A stretch of 64,000 nucleotides of DNA from Haemonchus contortus (taxonomy: Eukaryota; Nematoda; Chromadorea; Rhabditida; Trichostrongylidae). A program made the position numbers and the translations under genes. The first letter of the stretch is position 1. The number at the start of each line of letters is the position of its first letter. The notes under the pieces are model-generated. The model searched no databases. It was not told the DNA's origin and saw only the letters and a program-made list of their open reading frames with translations. The stretch is from positions 25,681,932 through 25,745,931 of the forward strand of contig LS997566.1 of the NCBI GenBank assembly GCA_000469685.2, given 5' to 3'. Shown here piece by piece: positions 12,920-24,389 of the stretch.

Positions 12920-14212
12920 CAGGGTTGGCCATAATTATAGGGACAAGAATTGCTGCAGTTAGCGTACATTCTATCACGCACACAGCAAGCCAGTTTTATG
13001 GATTTTCCAATCTCATCATTTTTTCTAACTCCTGTCAAAATTTGGTCAAATTTGGTCCATTCATGGTGAAATGGTGAAGCCTTCTCCAGATCGTTCCGCT
13101 ATCGTTCGTCTGCACAAAGCCGGCTGCCCATCCGCCACGATGGCTAAGCACCTCGGCATCCACCGCAGCGTCGTGTATCGCACACTCCAACGTTATCGAG
13201 ACCTTAGTGGACTCCAAGACCGCCGAAGAAGTGGAAGACCTCGTACTGCTCGCACGCCGAAGGTCGTCGAGGCCGTCAGAAAGCGGATAGCAAGAAACGC
13301 GACTCGGAGCATCTCGACGATGGCTCCCGACATGGGAATCTCGCGGAAGTCAATGGAAAGGGTCGTCCACGAAGAACTTAAGATGTACCCCTACCGTACT
13401 CGGAAGGTTGCCAATCCTCAGCGCCTCGAATCAGCACGCGCGAGTCAAGAAGTGTCGACAGCTTTTGCCTCGGACGCGCAACAAGGGCCACCATTCGATC
13501 GTCTTTTCGGATGAGAAGCTCCTCACCGTCGAGCAGCAGTTCAACGCTCAGAACGTCAGAGTGATCGCAAGGAATGCCGACAAGAAGTGAAGAGTCGTTT
13601 ACCGGGCCGCACACCCTGCCCAAGTCATGGTTTGGGCAGGGGTGTGTGCCTCGGGAAAGACACCGTTGATATTCGTCGACCCCGGCGTCAAAATCGACTA
13701 AGATTACTTCCTGAAGACGATTCTGGAAGGTGCTCTACTCCCGTGAGCGAATTCCCACTTCAACGGCTGCCCATGGACATTTCAGCGAGATTCGGCGCCG
13801 CCCATAAGGCCAAGGTCGTCCAAGCGTGGCGCGAGAGCGAACTCCCCGACTTCATCTCGGCAGAAGAATGGCCGGCATGGTCACCGGATTTGAACCCACT
13901 GGACTATAACTTGTGGTCCTACCTTGAGAGCAAGGTCTGGGCCACTCCTCACCCCAATTTGGATTCTCTGAGGGCAGCGCTCATTCGAGAATGGGACGAA
14001 ATCGATGACGCACTCCTGCGTCCGGTTGTCGACGCCTATCCCAAGGGACTCCGCGCTGTCGTCCGTGCCAGAGGTGGCCGAATCGAGAAGTAACTTATGA
14101 TTGTTAATGTACCAGTTGTTACTTAATAAATGTTATGTTCATGACTCGTTTGCACTTTTGCTTTCTGAGATACAAGGTGAAAACCTTGTCGCTATATTTA
14201 TGGCCAACCCTG
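12920..14212 (+). mobile_element. Mariner-superfamily (DD37D-type) DNA transposon
   Basis: The ends are inverted repeats of about 28 bases. The left end begins CAGGGTTGGCCATAATTATA (12920). The right end, read in reverse, begins CAGGGTTGGCCATAAATATA (from 14212). Only about two mismatches are seen. The element is flanked by TA on both sides (12918-12919 and 14213-14214), as expected for Tc1/mariner insertion at TA. Length 1293 bp is normal for the superfamily. It carries one broken transposase, so it is not autonomous now. Well-kept ends with a damaged ORF suggest a fairly recent, possibly trans-mobilised copy. Confidence 0.92.
13071..14093 (+). pseudogene. Broken DD37D transposase
   Basis: The N-terminus (from ATG 13071) has a helix-turn-helix (SATMAKHLGIHRSVVYRTL) and a GRPR linker, typical of Tc1/mariner transposases. 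Catalytic pieces are spread over frames: VFSDEKLLT (first Asp), VMVWAGVCASGKTP, FQRDSAP (second Asp) and WSPDLNPLDYNLW (third Asp). Allowing one missing base near 13797, there are 37 residues between the second and third Asp, which is the DD37D (maT-like) signature rather than DD34D or DD34E. Damage includes a frameshift near 13440, in-frame stops near 13587 and 13698, a stop near 13744 and the frameshift near 13797. Confidence 0.85.
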
Positions 14213-14700
14213 TAGCATAGCAGCATAGATCAACCAGTCAGAGGGCCCACCTAACCCCTGGCTTCCTACCTTTTCATGCTAATGTGGGTCTGCTACTTTC
14301 ATCACTTCTGAGTATGGACGCTCTGGTCCGGGAGAACAGGACTTATGAATTTACGACTAAACACAAGCATCCCAACACGCTTCACCTTGCACGCCGTGCA
14401 GGTAGTCCTGCCCAAGTTATAAGTGTTTAGATGATTTAACTCACTCCCTACTCAACTGCTTAGCTTCACTCTGATTACGCTCATTTCGCGCATCCTTCGA
14501 ACTTGCCATTAGTCCAACCGCATACCATTACTGTTCCAATCCCGCCGTGTACATTATTCCCAAGTTTGAGTGCTCTAATCCCAAAGAGACTATTTTCGCT
14601 CTTGTGTGCGGAGTCCAGCCCTGCTACCTACCATTCGTATTTCCGTCCTGCTTTCCCCACTCATACATATTAGAAAAAGAAGCTCGAGGGGAAAGTAAGT
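14213..14700. other. Unassigned intergenic stretch
   Basis: No ORF with recognisable protein similarity and no repeat structure that I can support. Confidence 0.4.
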
Positions 14701-14704
14701 TATG

Positions 14705-14855
14705 ATTTGCTGGACAAACACACATTGACATACACGCAAGTACACACCCCACACACATACATACATTGTCACACACATGTACTTTTGCGCACACACACAC
14801 ACACGCATCGACACACACGCATCGACCCACACGCACACCGACAAACCAACACACT
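14705..14855. repeat. CA-rich microsatellite
   Basis: Imperfect ACAC/ATAC/ACGC repeats over about 150 bases. The cysteine/valine-rich ORFs predicted here on the minus strand are artefacts of this repeat. Confidence 0.85.
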
Positions 14856-15959
14856 TACAATTAGTGCATTATATGTGGTAGGATAGCCATCCCGAGCTCC
14901 GTTTAAAACGGCGGGATGTTGTAAAATCACTCGATGATAAGATCACTCGTCGTTGCCGGGACACCAACGTGTCGAGTGAGGCTAAAAAGGCCCCACCTCC
15001 GGCAGTGAATCTACCGCTAGTTATGGCTAAGCGGTGAGGAGCAAGCCCAGGCCATCGGCATCTATGAGTAAAGTTGTTCAAGAAGTACCCTCGGTGGTGT
15101 GTGGCCACGGACCTTCCCGACAGAGAGGACAACGACAGAGGGATAGAATTCTCACGGCAAGCGATCTGTTTTCTGAAGATTGCTACCATCGACGTTCGAG
15201 GTCTTGTTCGTGATTCCGCGGTTGATCAGTTGATTTCACTGTGGAATTAGCACACGTGTCACGAAGTCATGCTGGAGCCGGAACAAAGAACGGAAAGATT
15301 GGAGGAGTCGGATTCATCGTTGCGCAGCATTTGGCGAGTAAGATCATTCATTGTGAAATTTTTTCTGAACTTATCGCGATGCTTGTGCATGAACTGGATG
15401 GAGGGAACACAATGAAGTTGCCGTCAGTGTATGCACCTACAGGAGCTTATGGTGATGATGCTGTAGAGGAATTCCATGATGCGCTCGAGAATGCAATAAA
15501 CAGCTCCCAAAAGAAACATATGTTGTGTGCGCTGGCGACTACAATGCCTACCTGTGTCGAGGAGAGTCTGGGGAGAAATCTGTCGAGCCACACGGAATTC
15601 CAGGATGCAACAATCGAGGAGAAACTTTAGCTCAGTTCTGTGAAAGAACTCGACTGTCGGTGGCTAACACGTACTTCCAAAAACGTCTGGGCCGTCGATG
15701 GACCTATCATACTCCGAACAGGCAGTTGTTCCACGAAATTGATTTCTTCCTGACGAACTGTCTACGACTTTTTCGCAACGTTGGCGTCATCGGAGAATCA
15801 CGCTTCCATATCGGATCAGATCATCGTTTAGTACGGGCAACGATAGCAATAAAGCCGAAAGAAGAGCGGAAGAGACTAGCTGCATATCACTCCAAACGAA
15901 TACGATATGAGCTTTCTGAAGAATCACTGAGAATGTTTGCGGCAACTTTTAGAGGCTTA

Positions 15960-16442
15960 GGAGGGGTAGTCTACCTATCTTGGAACTTTGAATTCAGACC
16001 CAGATAAATCGATAGGGTTTTGAATGCTGCTTACGAAAATGGAAATCAAAACTGCAAAATGATTCTCCTTAAAAAGTTACGGGGGCCCGAATTTTGCTCG
16101 ACAGTAGTATCAATTGTCTAAAGAAATGTCAGAAAACGTTTAGAGAGCCTTTATAAAATGAAGAAAACACTTTGCAAAAGTGCGGACAGTGGCGGGGAGG
16201 GACCCCTCATTTTACGCCCACGAAGCGAGACCACTACCACTAGGTCACGTGGGCGTTTGATATGGAAGCGACGAGTTCGCATTTCAAGCTGATACCACTG
16301 TCGAGCAAAATTCGGGCCACCATAACTTTTTAAGGAGAACCATTTTGCAGTTTTGATTTCCATTTTCGTAAACGGCATTCAGAACTCTATCGATTTATCG
16401 GGGTTGAATTCAAAGTTCCAAGATAAGTAGACTACCCCTCCC
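15960..16442. mobile_element. Foldback MITE inside the RTE element
   Basis: Long terminal inverted repeats of about 150 bases: GGAGGGGTAGTCTACCTATC at the left matches, in reverse, the right end at about 16290-16442. Identity is roughly 90% by eye, across motifs such as CGAAAATGGAAATCAAAACT. The loop of about 180 bases has no ORF. The element interrupts the RTE reading region. Target duplication is unclear (a CTTA-like sequence lies on both sides). Confidence 0.8.
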
Positions 16443-17145
16443 TGCTTAGAAAATGTCCATGTCAGATATGAAAGAGTGCAGCTTCCGCAATCCGAAATTC
16501 CGTCAAAAATGTGTCACAACGTGTGAGGAGTAAACCACGTGAGTGGCTGACGGATGTCAGCGTGCAGATGTTAGCCACGTGGAAGGAATTGAGCAAAACT
16601 ATATTCACTGTGGGTCGTACAGTGCTCATCAAAGCTATTCGAGTTCGAGTCAAAAATGACTACCGGGAAAATACTGCACATAGAGCAAGAGAAGCGGCCG
16701 CGAAAGAGATGAGCATCAAAAGAACATTTAGAAAGTACTCGCTTGAAGATCACCACTCCTGAATGCGTGACGAAAGCACGTAGCACTGTTTCACGGAACC
16801 GCAAAGATATAGAAGAGGAAGTCTAGACCTTTTTCCAAGACTCGTTTTCTTCCAAAGTACACGTAGAAGCGTATTCGGAGCCATCAGAAAGTGACAATGA
16901 TAAATTCGACAAATAAGACCGGAGAGTCCCTCGAATCAGAAGTGATGCAGGCCATTCGTAAATGAAATGCGGAAAACACCCGGCCCAGACCGAATACGGC
17001 CAGAACATTTGAAGTGCCTGCAAGAGGCTCTCGCGAAGCCTGCTGTTAGAGAAATGCTCGCCTCAGGAATTGTTCCGAAAGACTGGCTGAGCTCCCACAC
17101 TATCCTGATACACAAGATAGGAGCGCGCGATATCCTATCGATATA

Positions 17146-17358
17146 TCGATAATTCGCTGTCATATTCGCCATGGGGTAGTGCGCTTTTTGGATACTGTGC
17201 AAATGTCTCGAATTGCTTTAGGCCTCTGAAGACGACGAGAACGTCGAAACGTTAGGCCGTTGTGATTAATAAAAGTTCCACCTAACAACCTCGCACGGCA
17301 CAAGAATATTGTAACTAGGAACATCTATGCCGAGGTTAAAGCAAGAGAGAAGTTGGAG
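17146..17358 (+). mobile_element. 213-bp Penelope-related short element with 12-bp TSD
   Basis: Flanked by CCTATCGATATA at 17134-17145 and 17359-17370. Removing the insert plus one copy restores the RTE reading through the NYRPICLLS-like block, so this is a true insertion. It contains CTGAAGA (17226-17232), a GACG-AGAA-CGTC hairpin and GAAAC (17246-17250), closed by GGCCT/AGGCC, followed by AATAAA. This is the hammerhead-like 3' motif seen in Penelope-like elements, and the same arrangement ends the Penelope-like copy at 51.7 kb. A relative lies at 45815-46010. There is no ORF. Confidence 0.7.
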
Positions 17359-18217
17359 CCTATCGATATAATTACTGCCGATCGCACTTCTCTGAACAAT
17401 GCTCAAGGTCTTCTCACGCGTAGTTTTAAACCGTGTTTGTCAAATTATGAATAAGAATACATGCAGAGAGCAGGCCGGCTTCCGCGAAGGTTTTTCCATT
17501 ATCGACCAAATCCACGTGATTTCTCAGTTGACGGAAAGATACCGAGAATACCGAATTCCTTTGTGCTATGTCTTCATTAACTTCAAGAAGGCATTCGATA
17601 CGGTTGAACATCAAGCAGTGCTTAACGCCCTTACAGTTTTTTGAGTTCCCGGAAGATACGTCGAAATGATACGACAGTGTAATACCCGCTGTTTCACCGA
17701 CGTAAATCTTTATGGAAACCCGATCCGTATCCGAATACGACGCGGAGTTCGGCGAGGCGAGGTCATTTCCCCGATGCTTTCTTCTGCTGCTCTGGAACTA
17801 GTGATGCGAAACGCCCAGATGCTCTGCGGAATCTGCATAGACGGTGAAAGGCTTTAATACCCAATGTTTGCAGATGTACTCTTTGGACATTGTACTCATT
17901 GGAAGCAAACCGTGTGCTCTCATTCATTGGAACTCATTAAGAATCCTAGGAAACGCTGCCAGCTTTATCGGTCTCGAGATTTATCCAGGAAAAACGAAGT
18001 GGATGAAATACAGTCACCCAAGCGACTACTGTTTACGCATGGAAGACTCAGTCATCGAAGAAGTTCCGGCATACGCTTAACTAGGTCAAGCAGTCACAAT
18101 GGGCAACGATTTGGCAATCGAAATAGGTCGTCGCCGTAAGGCGGACTGGGCGACATTCAACAATTATCGCGATATTCTCACTGACAAAAGAATTGATGCC
18201 CAAATTAGAGCCCGTGT

Positions 18218-19657
18218 TACTGAGTTGTTTTCTTCACCTCTTCACTTGTAAAGGAGTGCCTCAGTTGCAACAATTTCAAGTGGTCGGGAAGATATTTCAC
18301 TCAGACGAGAGGCTTGGCTATGGAACAACGATATAGCATTTATGGCCAATATTGAAACGCCTGCACTCGAATACCTGCCCTTACTTTACTGCAGGTATAC
18401 AGACGACTGTCTGCTGAACTCACGATCGGGGCACATTATGTTAACTCGGAAAAAACCGACTGGAAATTGGCTTCCTTTCCTAAATGTTCAAGTGAGGTTA
18501 CAGGGCGGTATGATTGTTACGCAGTGTTAAAGAAAGTTCAGCAATAGAAATTTCATTGTTCATCATCACTCAGCCCATCCTTTCTACATAAGGCGAGCGG
18601 TTGTTAGGAATATGTTCCGCACCGCTAAGAAGGTTTGCACTGGGAAGGATGAGCGAAAAGAGTCGATTGAAATGGCATGCGATATTGCTTAGATGAATGG
18701 CTACTGCAATTTTTCGACTACAAGAAGAGATTCTTCTGGTGGCGCAATCCTCAGACATGGTAGTACATCGATTGATGGGAAGATTTATTCTGTACTACCA
18801 TTTATCTCTGATGAGGTCAGTGCCACTATTAGGAAGTGTCTAAAGAGGTCGATCTTGGAAAATGCGGTTGCCATTGTTAACGTATCACCTCTCAATCTAA
18901 AGAAGCGCCTGGTTCGGAACAGGCTATACGATCGCTTATTTACATCTTCAAACTGTGTGGTTTGTCCAGCTGGAAGGGGCTGATTCTGACATGTCTGGAG
19001 TGGTCCACAAAATTACTTGCCGTAATTGTGGTGATGAGTATATTGGAGAAACGGCAAGACTACTCCAGGTGAGGTTCAAGGGGCCCATAAAGGGTATGAA
19101 GTGAATGGAAGAGTCCTTTGCCCTAGGGAGTCATCGAATACAAAAGCACAACAGAGGCGTTTTGAATAAAACGTGGAGGTCGTGGCACAGGAATCGCAAT
19201 TATGCGTGCGTAAAACCCTCAAGGCATTTTGGGTACAAGTCGCCGATCCAAAAATGAATCGTAGCAAGAATGCCTCGCAATCATGAGGGAGCTGCGGCCT
19301 TATATGTATAAGGTTCGCTTCCCCGCAGAGACTTTGAATGAAGACCTACCCCAGCTGAGACTGGTCGACTGTTATCATCGATTGCTGGTTGGTTTCGAAG
19401 TATTCACAAAGCTACGGTGAGTGCTTCTCCTTTCATCACCTGCGTGCCTTGGGAGTCTCGAACTTCAGTATGGCAGTGGAGACGTTTGGTTGGATAGTCA
19501 TGAATTGTTATGATCTTTCTAGGCTCTTAAGAAGGCGACTCCGCCGAGACGGCAGCCTAATAAAGTATGTAAACCTCGTGAAGAATTAAAGAAAATAACT
19601 AAGTAACAGAGCAGTTATAGATTTTGTTGGTTCATAGAAAGCCGCATGTGGAAGTCA
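18218..19657 (+). mobile_element. Penelope-like element, 5'-truncated (RT + GIY-YIG)
   Basis: Encodes the end of a reverse transcriptase (RGLAM near 18320, YTDDC at the YxDD position, GNWLPFLNVQV) and a C-terminal GIY-YIG endonuclease region (RLYDRLFTSSNCVVCP, then CRNCGDEYIGETARLL, then RKTLKAFW). RT followed by GIY-YIG is the mark of Penelope-like elements. Stops and frameshifts break it. It is flanked by a duplication of about 12-14 bases (TTAGAGCC-GTGT at 18205-18217 and 19658-19669) that sits within the RTE C-terminal region. A decayed hammerhead-like motif and AATAAAG lie at 19521-19565. Confidence 0.85.
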
Positions 19658-20111
19658 TTAGAGCCGTGTGTTCAACACCCATGTCCTGCCAGCACTGGTG
19701 TATGGAAGCGAAACATGGAGTATAACCATAAATGAAAAAAGAAGGCGTGCATCCACTCAAAGAGCAATGGAACGAGCGATGTGCGGTGTCACTTTGATGC
19801 ATAAGATTCCTGCTGACGAAATTCGAAGGCGAGCTGGTGTCAAGGATGTGATTGAAAATATCTACGGCCCGAAAACACGATGGGCAGGACATGTAGCTCG
19901 TTTGAATGACAAGCGTTGGACGTCCCGTGTGACCTATTCGTACTCCCGCGAAACAAAAAGACCGCGAGGAAGACCCCAGCCAGGCGGAGTGATCCCTTTA
20001 GAAAACTATTCGGACAGAGGTAGCAACATGTGGCAAGAAACCGAAATGAATGGCATGGATGCGTCCTGCAGGGTTGGCGAAATCACCGTTGAAGAGCGGA
20101 CATCAAGGTGA

Positions 20112-21060
20112 TCAAGGTATGTAGTAGGATGGTCCCCACATTAGTCTTGATGAAGAGCGAAACCACTCTCCCGAAAATCCCCTACAAACTATCGAATATA
20201 GAGTGTGCGATAGAGTAGAGGGCGGTGGGAGATTGGGAGAGTGACGGTACAGAGCGGAAGGCATCTATGAGCATCCTCCATTTGCTGCAGAATTTCTGTG
20301 ATCATTATATTTGACTTTACCTTATTGCTAAAAGATGCTTACAGAACCTTGTTTGAGCATAACCATTTTTGAATGTGCAATTTTTCCATCTGCCACTTAT
20401 ACGACGCATAACCTTACTTGAATGCGCAAACGCATAGAAAAAGGACTTTTGGGCAAGGAGTTGCGGTGGGTGGTGGGGTAGCTAAGGGGCCGTAAGGGTG
20501 CATTCTTGAGAATGGGGTGTAACTCATGCTGTGCTCCAATGCTAGAGAAATGAAAGTCCCCAACAAAAACCGGAGCACAGCTGCACGCAGACGAGGGAGA
20601 ATGTTTCTTGATGCTTTCCGCTCCGTAACACTCGTCGGATCACCTGCTCTCATAGTCCGCCGGCCGACCCGAGATCGCTCGCGCGTTGGTCGGGGGACTA
20701 CTCGGCCGGCGATATCGACCAAGTTTTAGTTGTAAACAGGGGGCAAGCGCCGCCCCCGGAAGGCGGATTATGAAAGCAGCCATCGAGGGAGGGGGTGGGA
20801 AGGAGTCTTGCAAAAATTTTTACATAAACTTTCTTGCATGGAAATGAGTTGGACTGAATCTGTCCTTCATTGTGTGATAGTAAGAGCACTGAAGCCAATA
20901 GATTTGGTGATACGCGTTGGAAAGTACGAGTGATGAGATGAGGGACAGGGTGTCGATTTTGACGGCGATGTGGGCAGTAAAGTTATTTTCGGTGGCTGAA
21001 AATTGCATCAACCGTTCGAACGCTGATGAAGGTTAGTCAGTACTAGAATGGACCATAGAA
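20112..21060. other. Unassigned stretch with a GC palindrome
   Basis: No recognisable gene. CGCCGGCCGA (20659-20668) and TCGGCCGGCG (20702-20711) form a perfect 10-bp inverted repeat within a GC-rich patch. Confidence 0.4.
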
Positions 21061-21061
21061 T

Positions 21062-21285
21062 TAAAATCATTTTTACTTGATGTATTATTGACTGCTGTTA
21101 ATTCGCCACAGTCGGCTCTCCGAAAGTCTCACAAGGTCGATGAACTTCAGTCTCGGACGGGACTCGAATCCGTACTTGTGCTTTCCGGGAACCGTGCTCT
21201 ATCCCTTACACTACCGAGACCCCGCACGCCTTCGCCTTCTTGATGGCTTATATGCCATAGCTTATCGAAACTCACACGTACAACG
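21062..21285 (-). repeat. tRNA-derived SINE, copy A
   Basis: On the minus strand the head folds like a tRNA: acceptor arms GTCTCGG and CCGAGAC pair perfectly, with A box-like GGTAGTGTAAGGGATAGAGC and B box-like GGATTCGAGTCC, the usual internal RNA polymerase III promoter. The anticodon stem is not intact, so it is not a working tRNA. A conserved leader (AAGCTATGGCATATAAGCC) precedes the head and a tail ending ACATCAAGTAAAA follows. Copies B (21350-21475) and C (25203-25432) share these parts. Confidence 0.8.
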
Positions 21286-21349
21286 TGTTGAGCCGGCAGG
21301 CCAATATCAGCACTGAAACGTTAATCTGAAAGCTTTACATTATCTAAGT

Positions 21350-21475
21350 TGTTTTGACTTGATGCTTTTGTTAATTGCTGTTATATCGCTGCAGTACGAG
21401 TTCCGAAAGTCTTACAAGGTTGGCGATTTATGGACAAAACTTCAGTCTAACCCGTACTTGCGCTACCTAGTTTTT
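21350..21475 (-). repeat. tRNA-derived SINE, copy B (tail only)
   Basis: Minus-strand tail: TTGACTTGATG, TAATTGCTGTTATATCG and CGAAAGTCTTACAAGGTTGG (written as seen on the + strand) match the tails of copies A and C. The tRNA head is lost where CR1 LINE sequence begins. Confidence 0.7.
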
Positions 21476-24147
21476 GTCTCCTGCATTAATTACAGTCGAG
21501 TCACGCTCTTCATCTCATATCGAGGTAGCAAAGCTTCACTGTTAATATTATTGGCGGCTCTGATCATTCTATTATTTCTTTTTCATTATTTTTGTTGCAA
21601 GCTTTGATCCCGCACCTACTTCTTTCCTTGATTTCGCACGGGCTGATTATAATTCCATGAAACGCTACCTTTCCGAAGTCAACTGGGAGCTATTGTTCGA
21701 TAACTACAGCGACATTGATGACCTGTACCGACGTTTTCATGATACAAACACTTCTGTGATTTGTTATCACGTACCAATCACTGTCAAACGCCTTAATAGG
21801 ACTCTCAACTTCCCTAAATATATTCAAGATTTGATGCTATATCGAAATACACTTTTCCATCGTCTAAATGAAAAAGGTATCAAAGAGCGTTACGACAAGG
21901 TTTCACAGGAATTGAACAAGCTTAGTGAAAAATATGTAAGAAATCGTGAGAAAGTTTTACTGTCTTCCAAAAATTGTAGACAACTCTACCAGTACGCCAA
22001 CTCTCGATTGAAGACGCCTTGCTTAATTCCAGATTTTGTCAATGACTAAGGTGATATCGTCTACAGTGATTCTGAAAAGGCCGAACTTCTCGCTGATCAT
22101 TTTTCCTTTGTTTTTACTGTGGGTAATGGTATCGTCATTGACATGAAAAGCGGTTCCGAGCATTCATTAAGCTCCTTTTTATACTACCACAAGACGTTCT
22201 GTTACATGCCAAAATGCTTAAGACTTCTTGCTCGCAAACCCCCGATGGTATTCCTCAAATCGTTTCCCGAAATTGTGCTAATGAACTTGCTGTACCTTTA
22301 GCAAATCTATTCAACATTTCCTTGCGATTGGAAGCTGTGTCTTCCGTCTGGAAAAGCGCTATCATAACACTGCTCAACAAAAATCCGCAACCCAAAACTC
22401 CTACTGACTACCGACCTATTTCTATAACTAGCACTGCGTGCAAACTCATGGAAAGATGCATCAAAGAACAAATCGATGCGTTCATTGATCGATTCAATTG
22501 GCTTCCGAGAAAAGGTATCCACTAAAGACAGTGTGCTGGACTCAGTCTACCAATGAATGTACCATAAATCCTTGCACCATATGATTGACGTAGTTTATTA
22601 TGATACTGCTAAGGCGTTCGATACTGTGAGCCACCCAAAACTACTCCGCAAGTTGGTCGTTGTAGGTGTAAGGGGTAGTCTCTGGAGTTGGATAAAATCT
22701 TTCCTCAGTGTCAGAGTTTTTTGTGTCAAGGTTAGAAATTCAATTTCTACATACAGACATGTAACAAGTGGTGTACCCTGAAGCAGTGTGTTGGGTCCGC
22801 TTCTTTTCAGCATTTTTGTATATGATCTTCCCAAGTGTTGTCGCACACACCCTTCGGTCCAAATATGCATGTTTGCTGACGACGTGAGAATGTTTCCCCA
22901 TTTTCAAGTGGATAACGAGGGTGAAGCACATTCGATTTTACAGCGCTCAGTAACTGAAATGTTTCACTATTTAGATCAGTGGCAGTTAAAATTGTCTTTG
23001 AATGAAACATGTGTCCTTCACTCGGGTGGGAAGAACCCCCAGGCGGAATACTTTCTGTGGCCTCACACTCCCATATGCGCTGTCACCAGAGTCAAAGATT
23101 TGGGAATCGTAATCGATCAAAGCCTCTCCTTCGAATACCATATCTCCAAAGTCACTGATACTGCTCGAGTTGCGATGTTTCGTATATTAAGAACGTTCCG
23201 CATGAGAAATCCATTTCTTTTATCACGATTATTCAAGTTTTATGTGCGTCCCCTTCTAGAGTGGAATTCATCTATGTGGAGCCCGTATAAGAAGAATGAC
23301 ATCGATAGTCTCGAGTATGTCCAGCGTTTGTTCACGAAGCTAGTTTATTTTCGCTGTTACCGGACAAGACCTGATGAAATGCCTTCGTATGATTCTCGAC
23401 TGAAGAATCTAGGCCTAGAGCGCTTGAAAATGAGGAGAGTGGGGTCCGACTTAAACCTTTTGAGAAAAATTTGGATGCTTGAGAGGAAAATTCGTCTTTG
23501 CAAGTACGGTATATTCAGAGCATGCCGAGGAAGAATTTCTAGATTTGATTATTACATACCGGTCTCAAAAGATGCGAGCTTTTCCGATTCCTTTTTTCAT
23601 CGCTGCGTTAAATTACTCAGAATGCCTCCAGGTAACTTCTTCGGAAAAATACAAGTTTAAAACTGATATTAAAGGATCCAGCCTTACAGCAAATCTTGTC
23701 TCTATGATTCGAATGGCAATATGAAGAACGAAGCTCATTTATCGTCGACGATCTCGTTCAGCACACTATGCTTCATACACAACTCATAGTTTTGACATCG
23801 GGTGTTATGTGGTAATCAAGCTTCTGTCTGAGCAACTCAGCTTCTGGGCACCGCCTCGCCACTACCCGATCGCTACAATGCGATTGCCATCTTTCTACAA
23901 CTAACTCTAGTGGATTGAGGTGCGAGTGATTTCCTGAGTGTTACATGTTCTGGCTCATTCTGGATGTCGGAGCCACCAATGACACCTTTGCCAAAGTGAG
24001 ATTTGATGATGTGTATGAATTTATGTAGTGTGTCTGAATTATATATTTTCTGTCTCTCTGTCTTTCTGTTTTTTGTATGAATTGAATTATTATATATTTA
24101 TTCGTGTCACATTCTTGTGATGTAATATCAAATAAATAAATAAATAT
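21476..24147 (+). pseudogene. CR1-like LINE, decayed
   Basis: Ordered pieces of a CR1/Jockey-type ORF2. The endonuclease end (GGSDHSIISFS) is near 21555. A linker (MKRYLSEVNWELLFDNY) starts at 21657. RT blocks follow: KTPTDYRPISITSTACKLME near 22410, YYDTAKAFDTVSH near 22595, VTSGVP then VLGPLLFSIFVYDLP near 22790, MFADDVRMFP near 22870, and a thumb/C-terminal part to the stop at 23660 (KVKDLGIVIDQSLSFEYHI-like, PLLEWNSSMWSP). Stops at about 22047 and 22522 and frame changes disable it. The 3' end carries an AAATAAATAAATAAAT-type tail at about 24130-24147. The last 290-codon piece (22788-23660) is still open. Confidence 0.87.
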
Positions 24148-24389
24148 TGAAGCCATTATACTAAAACATGGAGCAGTTTAGTATTTAGTAACGATTACTG
24201 AAGATTCGAACGAAAGAGAGCAGCGGTTAAGACATTCTCAAGGCCCAGCAGAGCCTGAATTTCAAGACCACAGTGACTTCCCATTGTAGTCCTGATAGAG
24301 CAACACTGCATCCCGATGCGTAAAGGAAAAGGTCATCTACGACTCCTACTCCCTTCTTTTTGATAGCCGCATCTACCAGCCCACCCACT

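Larger units (their letters stand above)
15190..20111 (+). pseudogene. RTE-clade LINE, dead and interrupted three times
   Basis: Pieces of one RTE-type ORF run in order. The apurinic-like endonuclease lies at about 15241-15959 (KNGKIGGVGFIVAQHLAS, VYAPTGAYG, GDYNA, SDHRLVRA), with a frameshift at about 15530. A linker follows at 16443-17000. The RT domain covers about 16967-17133 and 17371-18217 (RKTPGPDRIRPEHLKCLQ, EQAGFREGFSIIDQIHV, VFINFKKAFDTVEHQ, RRGEVISPMLSSAALE, MFADV at the FADD position). The C-terminal domain is at 19658-20111 (LVYGSETW, TRWAGHVARLNDKRWTSRV). A MITE, a 213-bp element and a Penelope-like fragment are inserted. Multiple stops and frameshifts show long decay. Confidence 0.88.

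Noticed and set aside
14590..14854. Cys/Val-rich minus-strand ORFs
   Set aside because: They are translations of a CA microsatellite.
17226..17250. A definite hammerhead ribozyme
   Set aside because: Core bases match, but an extra unpaired base follows CTGANGA and stem III was not resolved, so only a hammerhead-like motif is claimed.
21150..21225. A functional tRNA gene
   Set aside because: The acceptor pairs well but the anticodon arm does not fold, and copies with a shared leader and tail show it is a SINE.
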